NCBI GenBank assembly: GCA_021613535.1
Contig: CP075493.1
Span: forward strand, 15,872,001-15,936,000
Direction of reading: 5' to 3'
Length of the DNA: 64,000 bases
Source: Adineta vaga
Taxonomy: Eukaryota; Rotifera
Shown here: piece after piece, positions 1 to 12,873 of the stretch
How the letters are laid out: the number at the start of each line of letters is the position of its first letter
Position numbering within the stretch: the first letter of the stretch is position 1
Notes under the pieces: generated by a model
Database searches by the model: none
What the model saw: only the letters and a program-made list of their open reading frames with translations
What the model was told of the DNA's origin: nothing
Program-made: the position numbers and the translations under genes

Positions 1-615
1 TACCGTTCGATAATATTAGTTCACCAATTTATTACAATGTATTTATTGTAATGATCAACATACTTGAATGATTAATCCACTGGTTTGAAAAATGTAAGTT
101 ATGTTTTTTAATGTTGCTTGATTTCTATAGTGATGAATTTTAGGGAACAAATTGTGCCGATTTAATTCAAGGACATTACATACCAACGACTTTCATAAAA
201 AAATTTCTATTTTCATTATTTTATCAATTTTTTCTTCTTATTTGCTTTCAATTATTTTATTCTCGAACATTATATTATCCATTCGTTTTTTCTTAGTTTT
301 TAATAAAGATACCACTCGTTAACGTATATTAATTTCATAGATTTAGCAAAAGCCATTGTATATTAGATTCATCTTCAAGGTGAGTCTGGATGTAAATAAA
401 GAAGCGAGATATCCTTACATATAATAATCATTAAACCTACTTTGAAAGTTTTTCTTCATACATATGTTGAAAGAATAAATCTTCTGCAAATCACTGTTAA
501 CGGATCAAATCAAACTTCAGCCACATGTTAAGGATTTGAATCGATAATAACATATACAATCATCATGATAAAATATGAAAAATGAAGAAGCAGATATCTT
601 ATATTCGCACTCTCA
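1..615. other. AT-rich non-coding stretch
   Basis: No reading frame of convincing length or composition is visible on either strand. The sequence is AT-rich with short homopolymers and ends at a telomere-type hairpin. Confidence 0.5.
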
Positions 616-713
616 CTTGAGGGTGTGGGTGTGGGTGTGAGTGTGGGTGTGAGTGTGGGTCTCTTCTCCATTATCAACTCTCACCCACACCCACACCCAC
701 CCACACCCTCAAG
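616..713. repeat. telomere-type TGTGGG hairpin
   Basis: A G-rich run of TGTGGG/TGTGAG units is followed after about 20 bp by a C-rich run of CCCACA units, so the segment can fold on itself. It begins CTTGAGGGTG and ends CACCCTCAAG, so the outer ends are an inverted repeat. TGTGGG is known as the telomeric unit of bdelloid rotifers; here the tract is internal and inverted, unlike a chromosome end. Similar hairpins recur through the window. Confidence 0.85.
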
Positions 714-839
714 AATATTTCACATAGTCATACATGGAGAAGACTTGAAGATATTTGTTAGTTCGCAATAAATTATAATCGTCAACAATTTGACGAATCG
801 TCAAACACTCTCTATCAATGTAAAATATAGAGAGAGAAA

Positions 840-1111
840 ATTGCAAAAAAATTTAGCATTAGGTGGAGAAAGTCAATTTTTAGCAGGTGACATTGGTTTG
901 GTTTATGACATTGGTCATCCATCATTTGCTTATCGAAGTCAATTAGCAATAAAACAAAAGTATTAGAACCTGATGGGTTAAATTGGAATCATGATACTGT
1001 TGGTATAAGAATACTTCACGATTGGGCACAAAATGAAAATTTATCTTCAACACTCATTGAAGATATTCCTAAAAGATTCTGGCGTTATGATCAGAACAAA
1101 CCATGTATACA
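840..1111 (+). pseudogene. frameshifted coding remnant
   Basis: Two adjoining open stretches in different frames look like one former exon. The first (about 841-966) reads LALGGESQFLAGDIGLVYDI and ends at a TAG. The second (about 967-1101) reads EPDGLNWNHDTVGIRILHDW and continues to WRYDQNK. The second part faintly resembles the C-terminal half of a death-domain fold (a W-rich helix followed by TLIEDI), but that is a weak impression. There is no start codon, splice context or continuation. I read it as a gene fragment and do not assign a function. Confidence 0.35.
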
Positions 1112-1370
1112 TTGACACTACGACTAACAAACATCTCTTAAAAATGTATATGACTAACAATGCTTTCCTTTGATTTACTCCTTTTCTTTCGTCGTAGTTT
1201 CTCATGATAAAAGAAAGTTATTTTCGCCCAGTTGTAGTATATTTCAGAGTAAAAATTTTACAATTTATTCATCGTTATTAAACAGGAAAATCATTTTTGC
1301 AATACGAACACTTCAATTCTAATGACAAATATAAATTTATTTTCTCATTCTCTGTTTATTTGTTATTGTC

Positions 1371-2385
1371 ATGGATTCTTTAAAACAGTATATGTTGAGT
1401 TTAAATTTCTTTACATCATCATCACCGCAATAATAATGATCAAGAACGTCAATGGAATATTATTGGAACTCGAATTTATATTGTATTTTTCATATTAATT
1501 CTCTTTATAATTGGTCTTGGATTGATACTGATGCAGCAAACAATAGTTATTACTATTAAAAATCCAACAAAAGAACAATATGAACTTCTTCCTAGTGATA
1601 CGAAATGTTTATGTTCTCAAATTTCAATTCCTTATGGAAAATTTACATCATTTCAAGTGATTTTATAAATGAACGATGGATAAATACACTAAATATTCAT
1701 GATGATTTAATTTATTTAGGTCTTATTGATTTTCGAAAATATGGTAGTGCTCAATTCCAAGCAATTGCTGGTTTTTGTCGTTTTGCTAAAACTGCTGTCG
1801 ATCAAATTATAAGTAGTTCATATTCAAATACATTGCTTAAAACAGAAATTCTCTCACAATATACTCTTCAATATCAAATACAAGCATGGAATAATCAATT
1901 TCGACTAACATCATCGAGTATATTCAAGTCTTAATTGAGATTAATTGATCAAATGACAACTAACAATTTATTAATTAATGGTTTAGGTACAGATGCTCAA
2001 TTTCGTTTCACCGTTACACAAGATGCATGGTATATGCAATTGATTGCAAGTGGTTATTTCCAAGATGATAATGATGCATGTTTTTGTGGATTACATACAT
2101 GTACTAAGGTTACAGCGACGATTGAAAATATATTTCAATTGCTAACATTGGAGGACAGTTTTTCTAAATGTTCATTCAACAGTACAAACAATATTTGATA
2201 ATTTAATGATAGAAGATTGGGTAATTAATATTTCTTATGATAAATATTATCTTGAATGTTCACCATCATCATGCACTTATTTGAAAAAATCGCGATACAC
2301 TGCTCAATTTATTCTGAAGAAAATTATAAGTTTATTAGCTGGTTTAACTTTAATACTTGGATTGATTATTCCCTTGATGTTTTAA
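1371..2385 (+). pseudogene. broken 2TM ectodomain-family gene
   Basis: This is a decayed single module of the two-transmembrane family seen elsewhere in the window. In order it shows an N-terminal membrane helix (IYIVFFILILFIIGLGLIL), a CLCSQISIPYGKF block equal to the CPC...IPY motif of intact members, a DFINERW block, an FCRFAK segment, and a C-terminal ECSPSSCTY motif followed by a second membrane helix. Lesions: about 10 bp missing between TSFQ and DFI (near 1660), which shifts the frame; an in-frame TAA at 1932-1934; and another frame change near 2195. The ectodomain middle, including the conserved GCxPxExLL segment, is missing. The lesions make a functional product unlikely. The ATG at 1371 is only the nearest start and is out of frame with the membrane helix. 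Confidence 0.8.
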
Positions 2386-4010
2386 ATTATTCAAAAATTC
2401 AATAAGAAAACACACAAACCAAAAATTCCTTGTAAATATCGATTAATTTATAATAGTTTGTGAAACACGATCTACAAGAGAGTGTTAAAATAGTTGTGAT
2501 GAAAGAAATTTGCCTCCTCCTCACCCGTTGACCGATAAGTTTGATAACACTTTCATAAAGATACTCGGTATAGTGACCTATCACATCACAGATGTGATCG
2601 ACAGGCTAAAAAAATCTCCTCACAAACGCGATCGATACTCCTGACATATCCTCACACTATATAGGTAACACCAAAGAAACCAGTGGCTTAACCAAAAGTT
2701 TGAGAGTAAAGGAGCGAGGTGGTTTGGTTCGACACATAAAGAACCTTCTGACGGTTTAGTAGAAAACCTACAGAACTATGTATGAATTTCTGAACCTAAA
2801 AAGGTTTTCATCAGCAGCTATGGAACCTTTTTCACTCTACCGAACTTATAATAGTTCGGCGCAGAACTACTGAACCTTTGAAGTTCAGTAAGGTACCTAT
2901 TTTTTTTAGAGTGCAGAATATTACTAACTACGATAAATTAGAAAATGGACGACGCCAGAATTGAAAGTTTCCGATCATATTATATCTGACTGTTTTTTAT
3001 TCTTAATTTTAATGCTGCATTTGATGTATTATAGTCGATTTTCACACAAGAAAGAAATCGATAATAGTGTTTCAATTTGAATAATTCATTTTAGGTTATG
3101 ACAGTTCACGAACTGATGAATATTTGGGAAACATTAACCAGAAACTGGCATGAATTTAACAATATCTTAACTTATATACGACAATCTCATTAAAGTTCAC
3201 ATAGTATATAAATGCTGCCTAGTAATGTGAAAAAGTTTCGTCGAACTCACTTGCTTTCTGGAATACGGATCAAAAAGAGATTTGAAATATCATACAATGG
3301 AAACTTGGACTAATTCTCTTTCAAAGAAACAACTGATGTCTTAAATAATGGTCCATCTTATCTTTCAACATACACATTTGCGACGCTATCGTGTTTTTCA
3401 ACCTCTTTCCATACGTCTAAGCAAACGATTCTCTTTTAGCAACATGAGATGAAGGATGATCAAGATCAACGTAACAGCTTCTATGATTAGTCTGTAAACT
3501 CAGGTAGGCTAATGATACTTGCCATATCCATTTTTCATACATTTTGTACTAACGGTTTTTCTAAATCTCTCAGTTACATCTACTTTACGGTGCATGACTA
3601 TCTACTATGCGTAAACTGACTTGTTGAGATATGTTGTTGTTTGCAAGATTGATTTTCATTTCATGTCGAATCGTTATTCGTTTTAGGAGCTGAACAAAAC
3701 CATCATTTTGCATATCATTTTGTCGAGTTCTTTCCATTATTGTTTTACTATTTGAATCACATATTTTGTCTTTTTATCTCTAGAAAAATTTTGTTCATAC
3801 TGACTATAGGTGTATCGTGACATTTTTGTTGATTATGGTATATTATTCTATTAATAATAATAAATACTGTTCAATATGTATAGTACTTACAGTACACATA
3901 CATAAGAGGAGAAAAGAAAAAAATATGCCTTTCTGCCGTAGTGCAAAAAAAGGAATGACAAAACGAAATTATTTGAGAAGAAGATTTTATATTATAATAT
4001 GATTTTTAGC
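2386..4010. other. gene-poor stretch
   Basis: No supported gene. A short open frame of 31 codons begins at 3098 after an acceptor-like TTTTAG, but nothing else supports it. A repetitive block at 2733-2913 is listed separately. The rest is AT-rich with no recognisable product. Confidence 0.45.
2733..2913. mobile_element. possible transposon arm with GGTTC repeats
   Basis: The block carries many spaced copies of GAACC/GGTTC and GTTCGG/CCGAAC-type words in both orientations. It ends on the right with TTTTTTTTAGAGTG, which read from the other strand (CACTCTAAAAAAAA) looks like a transposon terminus. The layout, a terminus followed by an arm of degenerate short motifs, matches the two better-defined elements at 18243 and 48442, although the motif differs. 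No second terminus was found, so this could be a truncated copy or a solitary arm. Confidence 0.3.
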
Positions 4011-5007
4011 TTATTGATATAAGATAAAAGAAATATTATCAATGGCGCCATTGCTATATGTGCCAGTCGTGCGAATAAACTGAACAAAAACTTGAAAAGA
4101 ACGAGTACCGATTGGTACAAGACCATTTGCTTGTCGAAAAACAAGTGAAGTTATACTAGCACGATCTGAAGCCAATACTGGTCCAATAGTCGTAATATTT
4201 CCAATTATTTGATTAGATTCATCGAAAAACATCAGTGAAACTAGACCATTATCATCTTGAACATCAAGACCGCCAATCCAGGCAGAAAAATTAAACCAAA
4301 CTGTTTGATTATCGATTGAAGAATGAAGAAAACTTGTGATATTTCTTGTTTGCCACATTGTAGTCAAGTCACTAGCTTGACCATAGAAAAGACAACTACC
4401 ACGATCACTATGAAAAGAATAATATTAACTGAAACAAATTTGGAATTTTCTTCTTACTTTGGTCCTGAATCTGTCCAATGTAGAACTGAATTTGTATTAT
4501 TATAATATGTTTGAGTTATCGTTCCATTATATTTCCAAGCAGTTGGACTTTCAATACCACCATCTAATGTACATGGACCACTCTCTGCATCACCATTAAT
4601 TACCCAATTTCTTTGAAGGACTTAAAATTATATTAAATCAATGATATTTCCTTCAAAGAATCACATTTACAATACTTACTAGCTGATAAAGATCTATCAT
4701 CGATGGCAGTAATAGTCACAATATTTTGTTCATTTATCATTTGTCCATATGGTCTAATAATATCAGTAAATATTTCACATTCATTAGTTAACTCATTAAA
4801 AATAGCTGTTCGACAGTTTATATTATTTAAACAAGCTAATTGACAAGTTTTTAAATTTGATACCGAAACAATTGCCAGTGGTGAACATTGTGGATCAACA
4901 CATTGATATCGTTTATTATAAATAATTGATAATTCTATTGTACAGATATTTTGTGAAAATAATTGATTAGTAAATGTGGAAAACAATAGTAAGAATATGA
5001 ATCTCAT
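4011..5007 (-). CDS. secreted PAN-like protein with jelly-roll-like C-terminal domain
   Basis: The gene has three exons on the minus strand: 5007-4680, 4620-4458 and 4407-4011. The introns of 59 and 50 bp have GT-AG ends, and the joined length (888 nt) is an exact multiple of three, giving 295 residues. Residues 1-20 form a signal peptide (MRFIFLLLFSTFTNQLFSQ). A cysteine-rich segment of about 90 residues follows with the spacing of a PAN/apple module (C-QLACLNNINCRTAIFNELTNECEIF). The rest begins NWVINGDAESGPC and resembles galactose-binding jelly-roll domains that open with an NGDAE motif; this part is inferred from pattern. No membrane helix is visible after the signal, so the product is probably secreted and may bind carbohydrate or matrix. 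The second PAN-type gene at 10210-11541 has a similar plan and orientation. Confidence 0.8.
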
Positions 5008-5892
5008 ATTCAAAGTAGAAGAAAATGAATTGCCTTTTCAAATGCAAGTTTTATGAAAAAAAAAGTTTTATAAGGAAAAAGGGCATTGTATTCTGCGTCA
5101 TAAAATGAATTTCGAGATGAAAATTGTATAAAAGTGGTTTAAGTGATTTAATGTATCAAAAATGTAATATCGTTCCTTTGAACATCAGTGAAAGAGGAAG
5201 TATTCATCAAAAAAACTTAATATCCTTATTATGAATGAAATTGATCGATTCAAGTATTTGATAGTTCTTCAACTAAAGTATTGTTTCATTACATTCTCTA
5301 TCATTAAAAATATACTGAAAAGGTGGGAAAAGTGGGAAAGGTATAATAAAACCTTTTCTAGTGAATACCTCTTAGTTCTGAAGAGTGAACATCTCTTTTG
5401 GTCCGAATAATGGAAAAAATCTCCGCATAGGGAACGTATACGTAATAAAGTATATACATGTAAGAAACAAATAGACAATTAAAAATGAATAGTGAATAAT
5501 TATGTGAATTTTCTATTTATAATTCTGATCTGAAGGTACGACATGTTGACATTTTTCACAAATTAGAATTAAAATATCTGCAAATGAAAATAACAGTTCA
5601 TGTTGTCTATTGACTAACGAATGCAAGATTTTGTTCGGTAATATATGTTACATGATCAAGCGCGATGCGAATTGATAAAAGAGCATTAGTAAGTGAAAGA
5701 AGTGCTTTTCTATTATATACATTAATTAAAAAGAATTCTAGTAGGAAATGTACGCATTCAGCATGCTATCACATCCATAATCCCGTATATCTGGAAGAAA
5801 ATATCAACATAACTTCATATTTTATTTCGCAAAATAGATTCCAAAACAAATGTTTGTTCACAATGAAATTAAACTAGAAAATGTTCTGTTCA
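5008..5892. other. AT-rich intergenic sequence
   Basis: Upstream flank of the secreted PAN-like gene. Short open frames on both strands lack protein-like composition. Nothing else supported. Confidence 0.45.
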
Positions 5893-6385
5893 TTAGTTGA
5901 TGAATTTGATTCGACGCTTCTCCGTGCAAAAAATATCGATAATATCTTCCACATCTAAACTGTTTGCTATATCACTCAATCGATTATCACCAATACTGTT
6001 TCGAAGTATTGTTTTTATTCTCTACATGGTGGAAAATGATCTTTCTGCCTTTGCAACAGTCACTGGCAAAACTGCAAACATTTCAAATAAACGATATAAA
6101 TTAGGATAAAACGACTTAATTGGAAGAAGCGAATTTAAGGTGAAAATAATATTTGATGGTCGTTGATCTGTTGAAAGGTTTTTCCATTTATGCTGCCATA
6201 ACTCAAATTCAGCTTTAACTAAATCAGCATTTTTGCTGGTAAATCACTTTCATGAAATTTAAATATATTCTCGACGTCCACCAAAGTTTTATCAACAACA
6301 TTTGAGAGTAGTAAATCGATAATATAAATAATACTTTTTTGATGTTCACTAAATCTTGCATCTAATTCTGATAGAGTTGTATGTT
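5893..6385 (-). pseudogene. hAT-type transposase remnant (dimerisation region)
   Basis: Read on the minus strand, the segment encodes the C-terminal part of a hAT transposase of the ZMYM/TTF-zinc-finger-associated kind. The diagnostic stretch is LPVTVAKAERSFSTM followed by RIKTILRNSIGDNRLSDIA, the usual dimerisation block (LPxTxAxAERSFSxLKxIKT). An in-frame TAG sits where the conserved Lys after STM is expected, and a frameshift lies near LPAKNADLVKAEFELW. The 5' two thirds of the transposase are absent and no terminal repeats were recognised. It is a dead fragment. Confidence 0.75.
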
Positions 6386-7031
6386 GTTAGTCACTTTTAG
6401 TAGTTTTTTTTACTTTTTGAGGGTATGGTTGAAGGTGAGATTCCTATGTGAGGTTTAAGAGTGGGTGTTGGGTGAAATCCACTGTCGTGGATGAACGTGG
6501 ATTTCAAGGGTGTAACCTAATGATGGATGACGATGAAGGTTAACGAATATTGAATGAGAAGCAATGATATTAGAGTGTGCTTGGATGAGGGCTTGTGATG
6601 GCATTGTGAGAGGGTGTAGGTGGGTGAAGAAGAGATACTTTGACCCACACCCACACCCACACCCTCAAGAGGTTTTTTTTCTTTGTTCAGATAATTAAAT
6701 GTTAAATTAGAGAAAGAGTTTTGAAAAATGGGTGAGGGCATGTGAAAAAGTTTGTAATAAGAATGAGAACATCTCTTCTTCTTCATCTCCATCTATCTCC
6801 CGTCTCCAAGGAAAACTTCATATAATCCTTAATTTACATTCATATCCAGCGTATATACTTGATTCCTACCCACACCCTTTCTCTATGATATAGATTTCGC
6901 TGATTTTCGAAACATTTTCCTTTTGTAAATGTATATGATATTCTTTTATGTTTGAATTAAAACTATTTTGTATGTATGAAGAATTGAACTCTTTCTTTCG
7001 TTTATTTCAAAAAAAAATTATATGATTTAAA
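6386..7031. repeat. telomere-type repeat region
   Basis: This gene-free stretch lies just beyond the 3' end of the minus-strand F-box gene. A hairpin at 6608-6672 has a short G-rich arm (GAGGGTGTAGGTGGGTG) and a longer C-rich arm (CCCACACCCACACCC then CCTCAAGA). Degenerate G-rich relics lie at about 6418-6500, and a further CCCACACCC occurs near 6868. Only the telomere-type content is notable. Confidence 0.7.
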
Positions 7032-8969
7032 TTACCACCATACAAAAACTGAATTCCACGTGACCTGCATTGTTTTACAATGTTGAGGTAAAGTTTTAAG
7101 CTTGATTAGGTTATCCAAATGAATACGTTGTTGTTGATTTGTGTCTATCAATGAGAATAAAGCCAAATCACGTGTATTTTCATTATTTTCATTTAGTAAA
7201 AATTGTAATACTGATTCCAAAAATTCCAATTTTATATTTGTTGTAAGACATCGTAAATGAGGAAACAATTTAACAAGGAATTCAACTTCATCTAAAGTAC
7301 AACGACTTCCATAAGTAAGATTTCTAATACAATTTGTTTTCGATACCGATTTTAAGTTTTCATATTGTTCAATAGTTTTCCTACTTTCCTCGTTAATAGG
7401 TGTAAATTTAAAACTTAATGTATGAAGATTAGGTGCATAAGATAAGAGTTCAATTAATTTCAATAAAGACAAATCATAACAATTGATAATTAAAGTATTT
7501 AATTGTTGTAATGGTAAAATACGAGTAAGATTTGTTGTAATCAATTCACACGCAGCTTCAGAAAAACCATTTTCTAGAGTAAGTTTTGTTATATTTGGAA
7601 AATAATAATTACATTTTTCCATCACTTTTTCTTTTTGAATCTCAACATGATTAACTGATCTGAAGAATTTATATTCATCTTCACAAATCACGTTACTCAA
7701 CTGTTTACATATTACAAAATATTTATTTCTAGAACACAAAATAAATATTTTTTAATCTAATTAAATTAGTATAAATATAAATACCTATATGGATTTGTTG
7801 AATAAAGAATTCTATAATGATAGTATTCTATTGCACTTAGGAAACGATAATCCAAAAAGAATTGTCGGTCAATCCAAAATGAAGATCGAAATTGTTTGAT
7901 TTGCTCATCAATTAAATTCAGATCCGTATCATAACCAACAGTGATGAAGAAATATACATTAAATATGCGTAAATTTGGTAAATATAATGCAATGATTCGT
8001 TCCCATTCGTTAGCATCCAGAAATTGTATACCGAGTGAAAGATGTAAAACTTGAACAAATGGAAAATAATTTAAAAAAAGCTCTTGTAATTCAATAAATG
8101 TCATAGTGTCATATAATTGAAGAGAAACATGTGTCAAGTTCTTCATAAGGCAGGGAGACAGATTTGCCTGTTTGAACGAACGATCTTTTTTTAAAGATAC
8201 TTTTAAATAACGAAGACGAGGAATATATGATAGAAAGTTATTCAGCTGGTACCATTCTATCCTCTCGTCAAGAATTAAATGTTCAATTGGACTAGAATTA
8301 TTCATGGTACATGGTAATATATCATCGAGATCCTTAACTCCAATTGATACTTTACAGAATTTCAATGAAGGGAAGTGGAATATCTGTTGATATATCGAAG
8401 CTTTATTATTATCAACCGGCTTTATTGTACTGATAGTCAATGATGATAAGTTTGATAATAAAGTTAATTGATGAAGAAGATTTTTCAAGCAATTTGATTC
8501 GATATTTTCGATGGTTAATGTTCTAAGAAACGTTTTCTCAGATAATGCAAGTATTCGATCGTCAAACATGAAATAATTCGAAATCCGGAGAGTATCAATT
8601 CGATGTGTATTCGGTATGATTATATCATGATTGTAACGATTGAAAATCGATTGAGACATGGGAAAGAGATTGATTTTGATTGGAAGAATCGATTCCATTT
8701 GAAGAGAATGAAATCGATAGTTTAGATTAAAAAAACCTTGATAAACATGATAATAATCGAGATTTGCAAATACTTCATAAATGACTTCATTAGAAAGATC
8801 TTCAAATCGTGTAATACTTTAACAAATGAAATGAGAGTTAGTAAGATATAATAAACATTTTTTTATGTTATACTCACTGATTGTTTATTGTTGTTGATTG
8901 TCTTTTTCCATCATTGACACTATGAAAATCATGAAAACTATCAGTTCGACAATGTTCGATACCTTCCAT
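7032..8969 (-). CDS. F-box protein with LRR-like repeats
   Basis: Three exons on the minus strand: 8969-8878, 8816-7785 and 7728-7032. The introns of 61 and 56 bp have GT-AG ends, and the joined 1821 nt stay in frame, giving 606 residues. Residues about 34-71 (RFEDLSNEVIYEVFANLDYY...) form an F-box, the SKP1-binding motif of SCF ubiquitin ligases. The remainder is an array of hydrophobic, leucine-rich segments of about 25-30 residues that probably form a solenoid for substrate binding. Near residue 310 is the motif FRSSFWID. A matching RTSFWIE motif occurs in the F-box protein at 53485-55578, so both belong to one family. The role as a substrate adaptor is inferred from the F-box; the target is unknown. 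The short first exon rests on the splice sites and on frame agreement. Confidence 0.8.
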
Positions 8970-10209
8970 TAAAAAATCTAAAATTTACAATCGCAATAGA
9001 ACTCAGTAAAAACATGGTTTAAATAGTGTTGAAAGCACGAACATGATTTACAAGAGAAAAGAGAACAAAATCAAATTGTTTAAATTACTTAAGTGCATGA
9101 CTAATATGAAGCACGTAGAATTTGTTAAAAAATTCTGACAAAGAATAATGTTTCTGAATTCTCTGATTTCAAAATAACAAAGAAAGGGTAATACTGTCAA
9201 GATTGCTAAAACGATAAAGGACACACAGAATATTATAAACCAATGATGTCGCCACCGGTTCTATAAACTTGATTTGTGTGTATAACGTAATTCTACAGGG
9301 AAAGTTAATCTAAAAAAGAACGAGTTCTTGGTATTATTTATTTTGCAACGGTGGTATACTATTCTTACCTTTGGAAAAAAAACTGTATTCTACTTTGATG
9401 TATGTTGACGTGTAAAGAACTTATTTTCATGTTTGTTCTTACCAATCTTTCAAAATATAGAACAAAACAAAATCATCAAGTAATCATATATATGAATTCA
9501 TTTTGAAAAGATCTAGTGCGGGAGAAGATATATTTTCCTCTTCATATTCATACTCCGAAGAAAGATACATGTATATTTATAACAATAGCTTTGAATTTTC
9601 TTTTCTAAATCAAAATAAAATACTACATGATGGTGACCTCATCGAAAAGGATCGTTTTTTATTCTCACATCTGTTCCAGAATCTTTGACCTTTAAGAGTA
9701 TCGAATGACGATGTAGCTTTTATTCTAACTATTTATCCATTTCCTCTTATTCACGGTTTTGGAGACCTCTTTCACTTCATGTTTTAAAAAATATAATTTT
9801 TCTTTCATACTATTCCGTTTTGTAATTCTACTCCAATGCCCGATTATTAAAATGTAATTTTATGATGTATGTTTAGTATATTTATTTCAAATGAAAGGAA
9901 AAACTATAAAGAAACTGAATATTGCTTTGTCATTGTCTAGGAAAATAAATAGAAGATGAGTTTTCAAAAATTAAAATGTTTGTTTGAAGATAACACTATC
10001 ATCGAATCTAATTAAAAAAACACAAAATAATATTTCAAGATTGAGCAAAAATGAAAACAAGATCCACATGCATCTAAACGCTTTGGCAATTTCTTCTATG
10101 TGCACTCTTTTATATTATATGAGTATATGAGAATTTTATTTGTTAAGATCATAAAAACAAAGAAGAAAATCATGAATTTATGTTTATAATATTCAAGAAG
10201 AAATTTCAT
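8970..10209. other. AT-rich intergenic sequence
   Basis: About 1.2 kb between the F-box gene and the next PAN-type gene. No reading frame with protein-like composition, no telomere-type hairpin and no clear repeat. Confidence 0.45.
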
Positions 10210-11541
10210 TTATTGTCCAAACGAGATGCACAGATTGTCAACTATAAATTGAGTTCCATTTTGTGTTCGATTATTATTCATGAATCCATCTCCCACTGAA
10301 ATTGTTATAGTGTCAGTATTCGTATAGAAACCACAACCTATGCGCATAGCATAGCCAAACTTTGACATAAAATTTAGTACAGATGTAATCTGACCAGAAC
10401 GGTAAGTGAGTAGAGTAACACTGAGAGAATCATACCAAGCGCTATATATACTCGCACCATCAAAAGAAAAACGTGTTCCATTTGCTGTTGAAATTGTTAC
10501 ATTATTACCATTTACATTATGCATCACAAAAGTTCCACTAGGAGCAGCACTGCGATATCCACCATCGACGGGAGTTGTTGAGACATTTATATATTCAGCA
10601 TTTGTCCAATTGAGATTTTTGTAACCATTGGGAACAACATTTGATATACTTGATTGATTGTCAATATCATCGAAATTAACCAAAGTTGTACATGCTTAGA
10701 AAAAGAGAATTTTATTTTCTAAAATTGTTATCTTAAAATCTAATTCACATACTAGGAGTTGTTGTAGTTGTTGATGTTGTCGTGCTCGTTGTTGGAATTA
10801 CTATCGTAGTATATCAGTAAATATATTCTTAGACTATATAATATGTCAATCATACTGATGAATATCTTAGTTATGAAAACAATTCTCATTATAGTTATGC
10901 TGTAAAGGTAGTTATAGAATCTAATAAAATCAATGATAAGAACAACTGAAAAGATATTTCTCATAATTTTATTACATCTGAATTTCCTCTTTTTCTTTTC
11001 AAATTTTTTGAAGAAATATCTTACCTGTACATATTGACGCTATGCAACCAATGTTCAAATCATCCCGACACCAATTATTCTCAACACATGTATCACCAGC
11101 AAATCTTTGATTTAAACACATAGATCCGTTCCAAAAAGTACGAAGAGGACATTTACATCTACCAGATAAGATATCATAAGAGAGATATCGATTGTCATGA
11201 CATTGATCAGACGATGCATTATATGAACTGAACATTGATGGATCTGTTCCAATCCAACCGATTATACTTGGTAGACTAGTAGATATGATACTGCCTGTAT
11301 AAATCCATCCTTCATACAAACGACATTGTTGTGTAATAGAGTCAAAGTCGAAAGTACGGCAGAACATATTTTGTAAACAGTACATGGCACATGATGCAGT
11401 AATATCGACATTTGAAAAACTAGATAAGAGTTGAACGTTATCAGCTGGTTGAAATCGATTGCCCTGTTCACTCAGAATAAAATGCTCACCTTGAAAACTA
11501 GTCGTAGTTAACAAACAGCAGAGAAAAACGATTAATTTCAT
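10210..11541 (-). CDS. secreted PAN-like protein with Thr-rich linker and C-terminal beta domain
   Basis: Three exons on the minus strand: 11541-11025, 10800-10753 and 10694-10210. The introns are 224 and 58 bp with GT-AG ends, and the joined 1050 nt are in frame, giving 349 residues. A signal peptide (MKLIVFLCCLLTTTSFQG) is followed by a PAN/apple-like Cys-rich region (CAMYCLQNMFCRTFDFDS) and a short Cys-rich tail (CVENNWCRDDLNIGC). The small middle exon encodes a Thr/Ser linker (TTSTTTSTTTTTP). The last exon holds a beta-rich domain opening LVNFDDIDNQ and containing NGYKNLNWTNA and FSFDGASIYSAW. I recognise this as a recurring secreted-domain pattern but cannot name a family. The product is probably secreted. 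Intron 1 is longer than usual here, so an extra small exon is possible. Confidence 0.8.
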
Positions 11542-12270
11542 CGCAAATGAAAAGTGAACATTGGAACAACAGATGGATTTATAGAGTCTTCCATGCTATA
11601 TGAAAAATATCTGCCGTTACGAAGTCATAAAATAAAAAAATTCAATTTTCAGATTAAAGTGTTCATGACTTTTTTCAACTCGTCAATGAAGTTTGAACCC
11701 CAACGATGATCATACATCTATATGTATTATTAATTACTTTCCCAAGAATAAAGAAGATTGAAAACGATAAAAGATCTCGAAATACTTTTTTAGTATACGT
11801 ATAGCAATCATCTAATGAAAAAAATTAAATGATTTCAACTATTTTTCTTCTCGTCAATCTTAGTATAACAACACAACATCGGTTTACCGAAACTTCTGAC
11901 TTTTTTTACATTTATTTAAAGAATCATATGCCATATGGTTCTTATACAGAAAAAAAAACAACTTGCTAGTTAGAAAAGTAGAAAGAATCTTAAAACTATT
12001 CCATAATGGAACATTTTGTATATTCAAGATACAAAAAATGTAGAAACTGAATGGTTGTAAAAAGTTACTTTTACTTTCGTTTCATTACACTTTTAGCTGT
12101 ATAACTTTTTTATTACTATATTTTTTTATTTCCTCATTTTAGAAATTGAATATTACAACATAAATTTTCTTTGAAGAGTATCTTAATATTTCTCATAAAT
12201 AAACTAGATATAGTAGAAGATCATTTATTTAATTTTATTCAAGTTTAAACTTCAACTTTTTTTGATGTAG
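11542..12270. other. AT-rich intergenic sequence
   Basis: Upstream flank of the minus-strand PAN-type gene. It is AT-rich with poly-A and poly-T runs and has no supported gene. Confidence 0.45.
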
Positions 12271-12848
12271 ATGGATATTGAAATAAGAGATGCATTTGAA
12301 CTGGCCAATGAAACTTATCGTGTCCGTTTATCAAAGAAAAACGAAAATTCTAGACTAACTGGTTCATGCGGTGAAAATTTAAATCAAATCTGTTCACAAT
12401 TAACTCATTCATATTCATCAGCTTCATCTCAAACAAATAATGATAATATTTCTTTCCCGTTACCAAACGACGATGTCTTCGAGAAATTACTGAAATAAAC
12501 AATTTTAACGAATTTTCTATGTTAAGTCCAGATGGTGATACAAATGAAGCATTCGAAAAAAATGACTTACTTTGTTCTACTCAGCTTCATTCTTATACTA
12601 ATATATCTACTGGTGGTTTTTGTAGAAAACTTCTTCAAACATTTCCTCAATCTAGACTTTCGAAAAGTGAACATTACACATTTCTTCGTTTATCTCATGA
12701 TGCATTACCAATTGCAAATAGCTTACCGTCGAGTATGAACAAATTATTATTATCGTTCGAGATGAAAAAGAATTTATTTGTTAAAAAAAGGGTTTGTCTC
12801 ATATGTTCTCAAAATATAGTTGATGATATAGGTTTTTGTCCTCAGTGA
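12271..12848 (+). pseudogene. hypothetical two-frame gene fragment
   Basis: Two open frames follow each other with a frame change at about 12485-12520. The first (75 codons) starts right after an acceptor-like TTTTGATGTAG and is rich in Asn, Ser and Glu. The second ends in VCLICSQNIVDDIGFCPQ, whose CxxC...CP spacing recalls half a zinc ribbon. Upstream of its ATG the second frame stays open through EITEINNFNEFS, so a single frameshift would link the two. This could be a broken gene or two exons whose splice sites I cannot place. No family recognised. It converges on the serine peptidase gene, with a telomere-type hairpin between them. Confidence 0.4.
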
Positions 12849-12873
12849 CCGACTTCTAATGAGATAAATATTG

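Noticed and set aside
616-713. A true chromosome end
   Set aside because: The repeat is internal, inverted and repeated at many sites with genes on both sides.
9503-9688. Small plus-strand open frame
   Set aside because: No start context, family, splice or composition support in AT-rich DNA.
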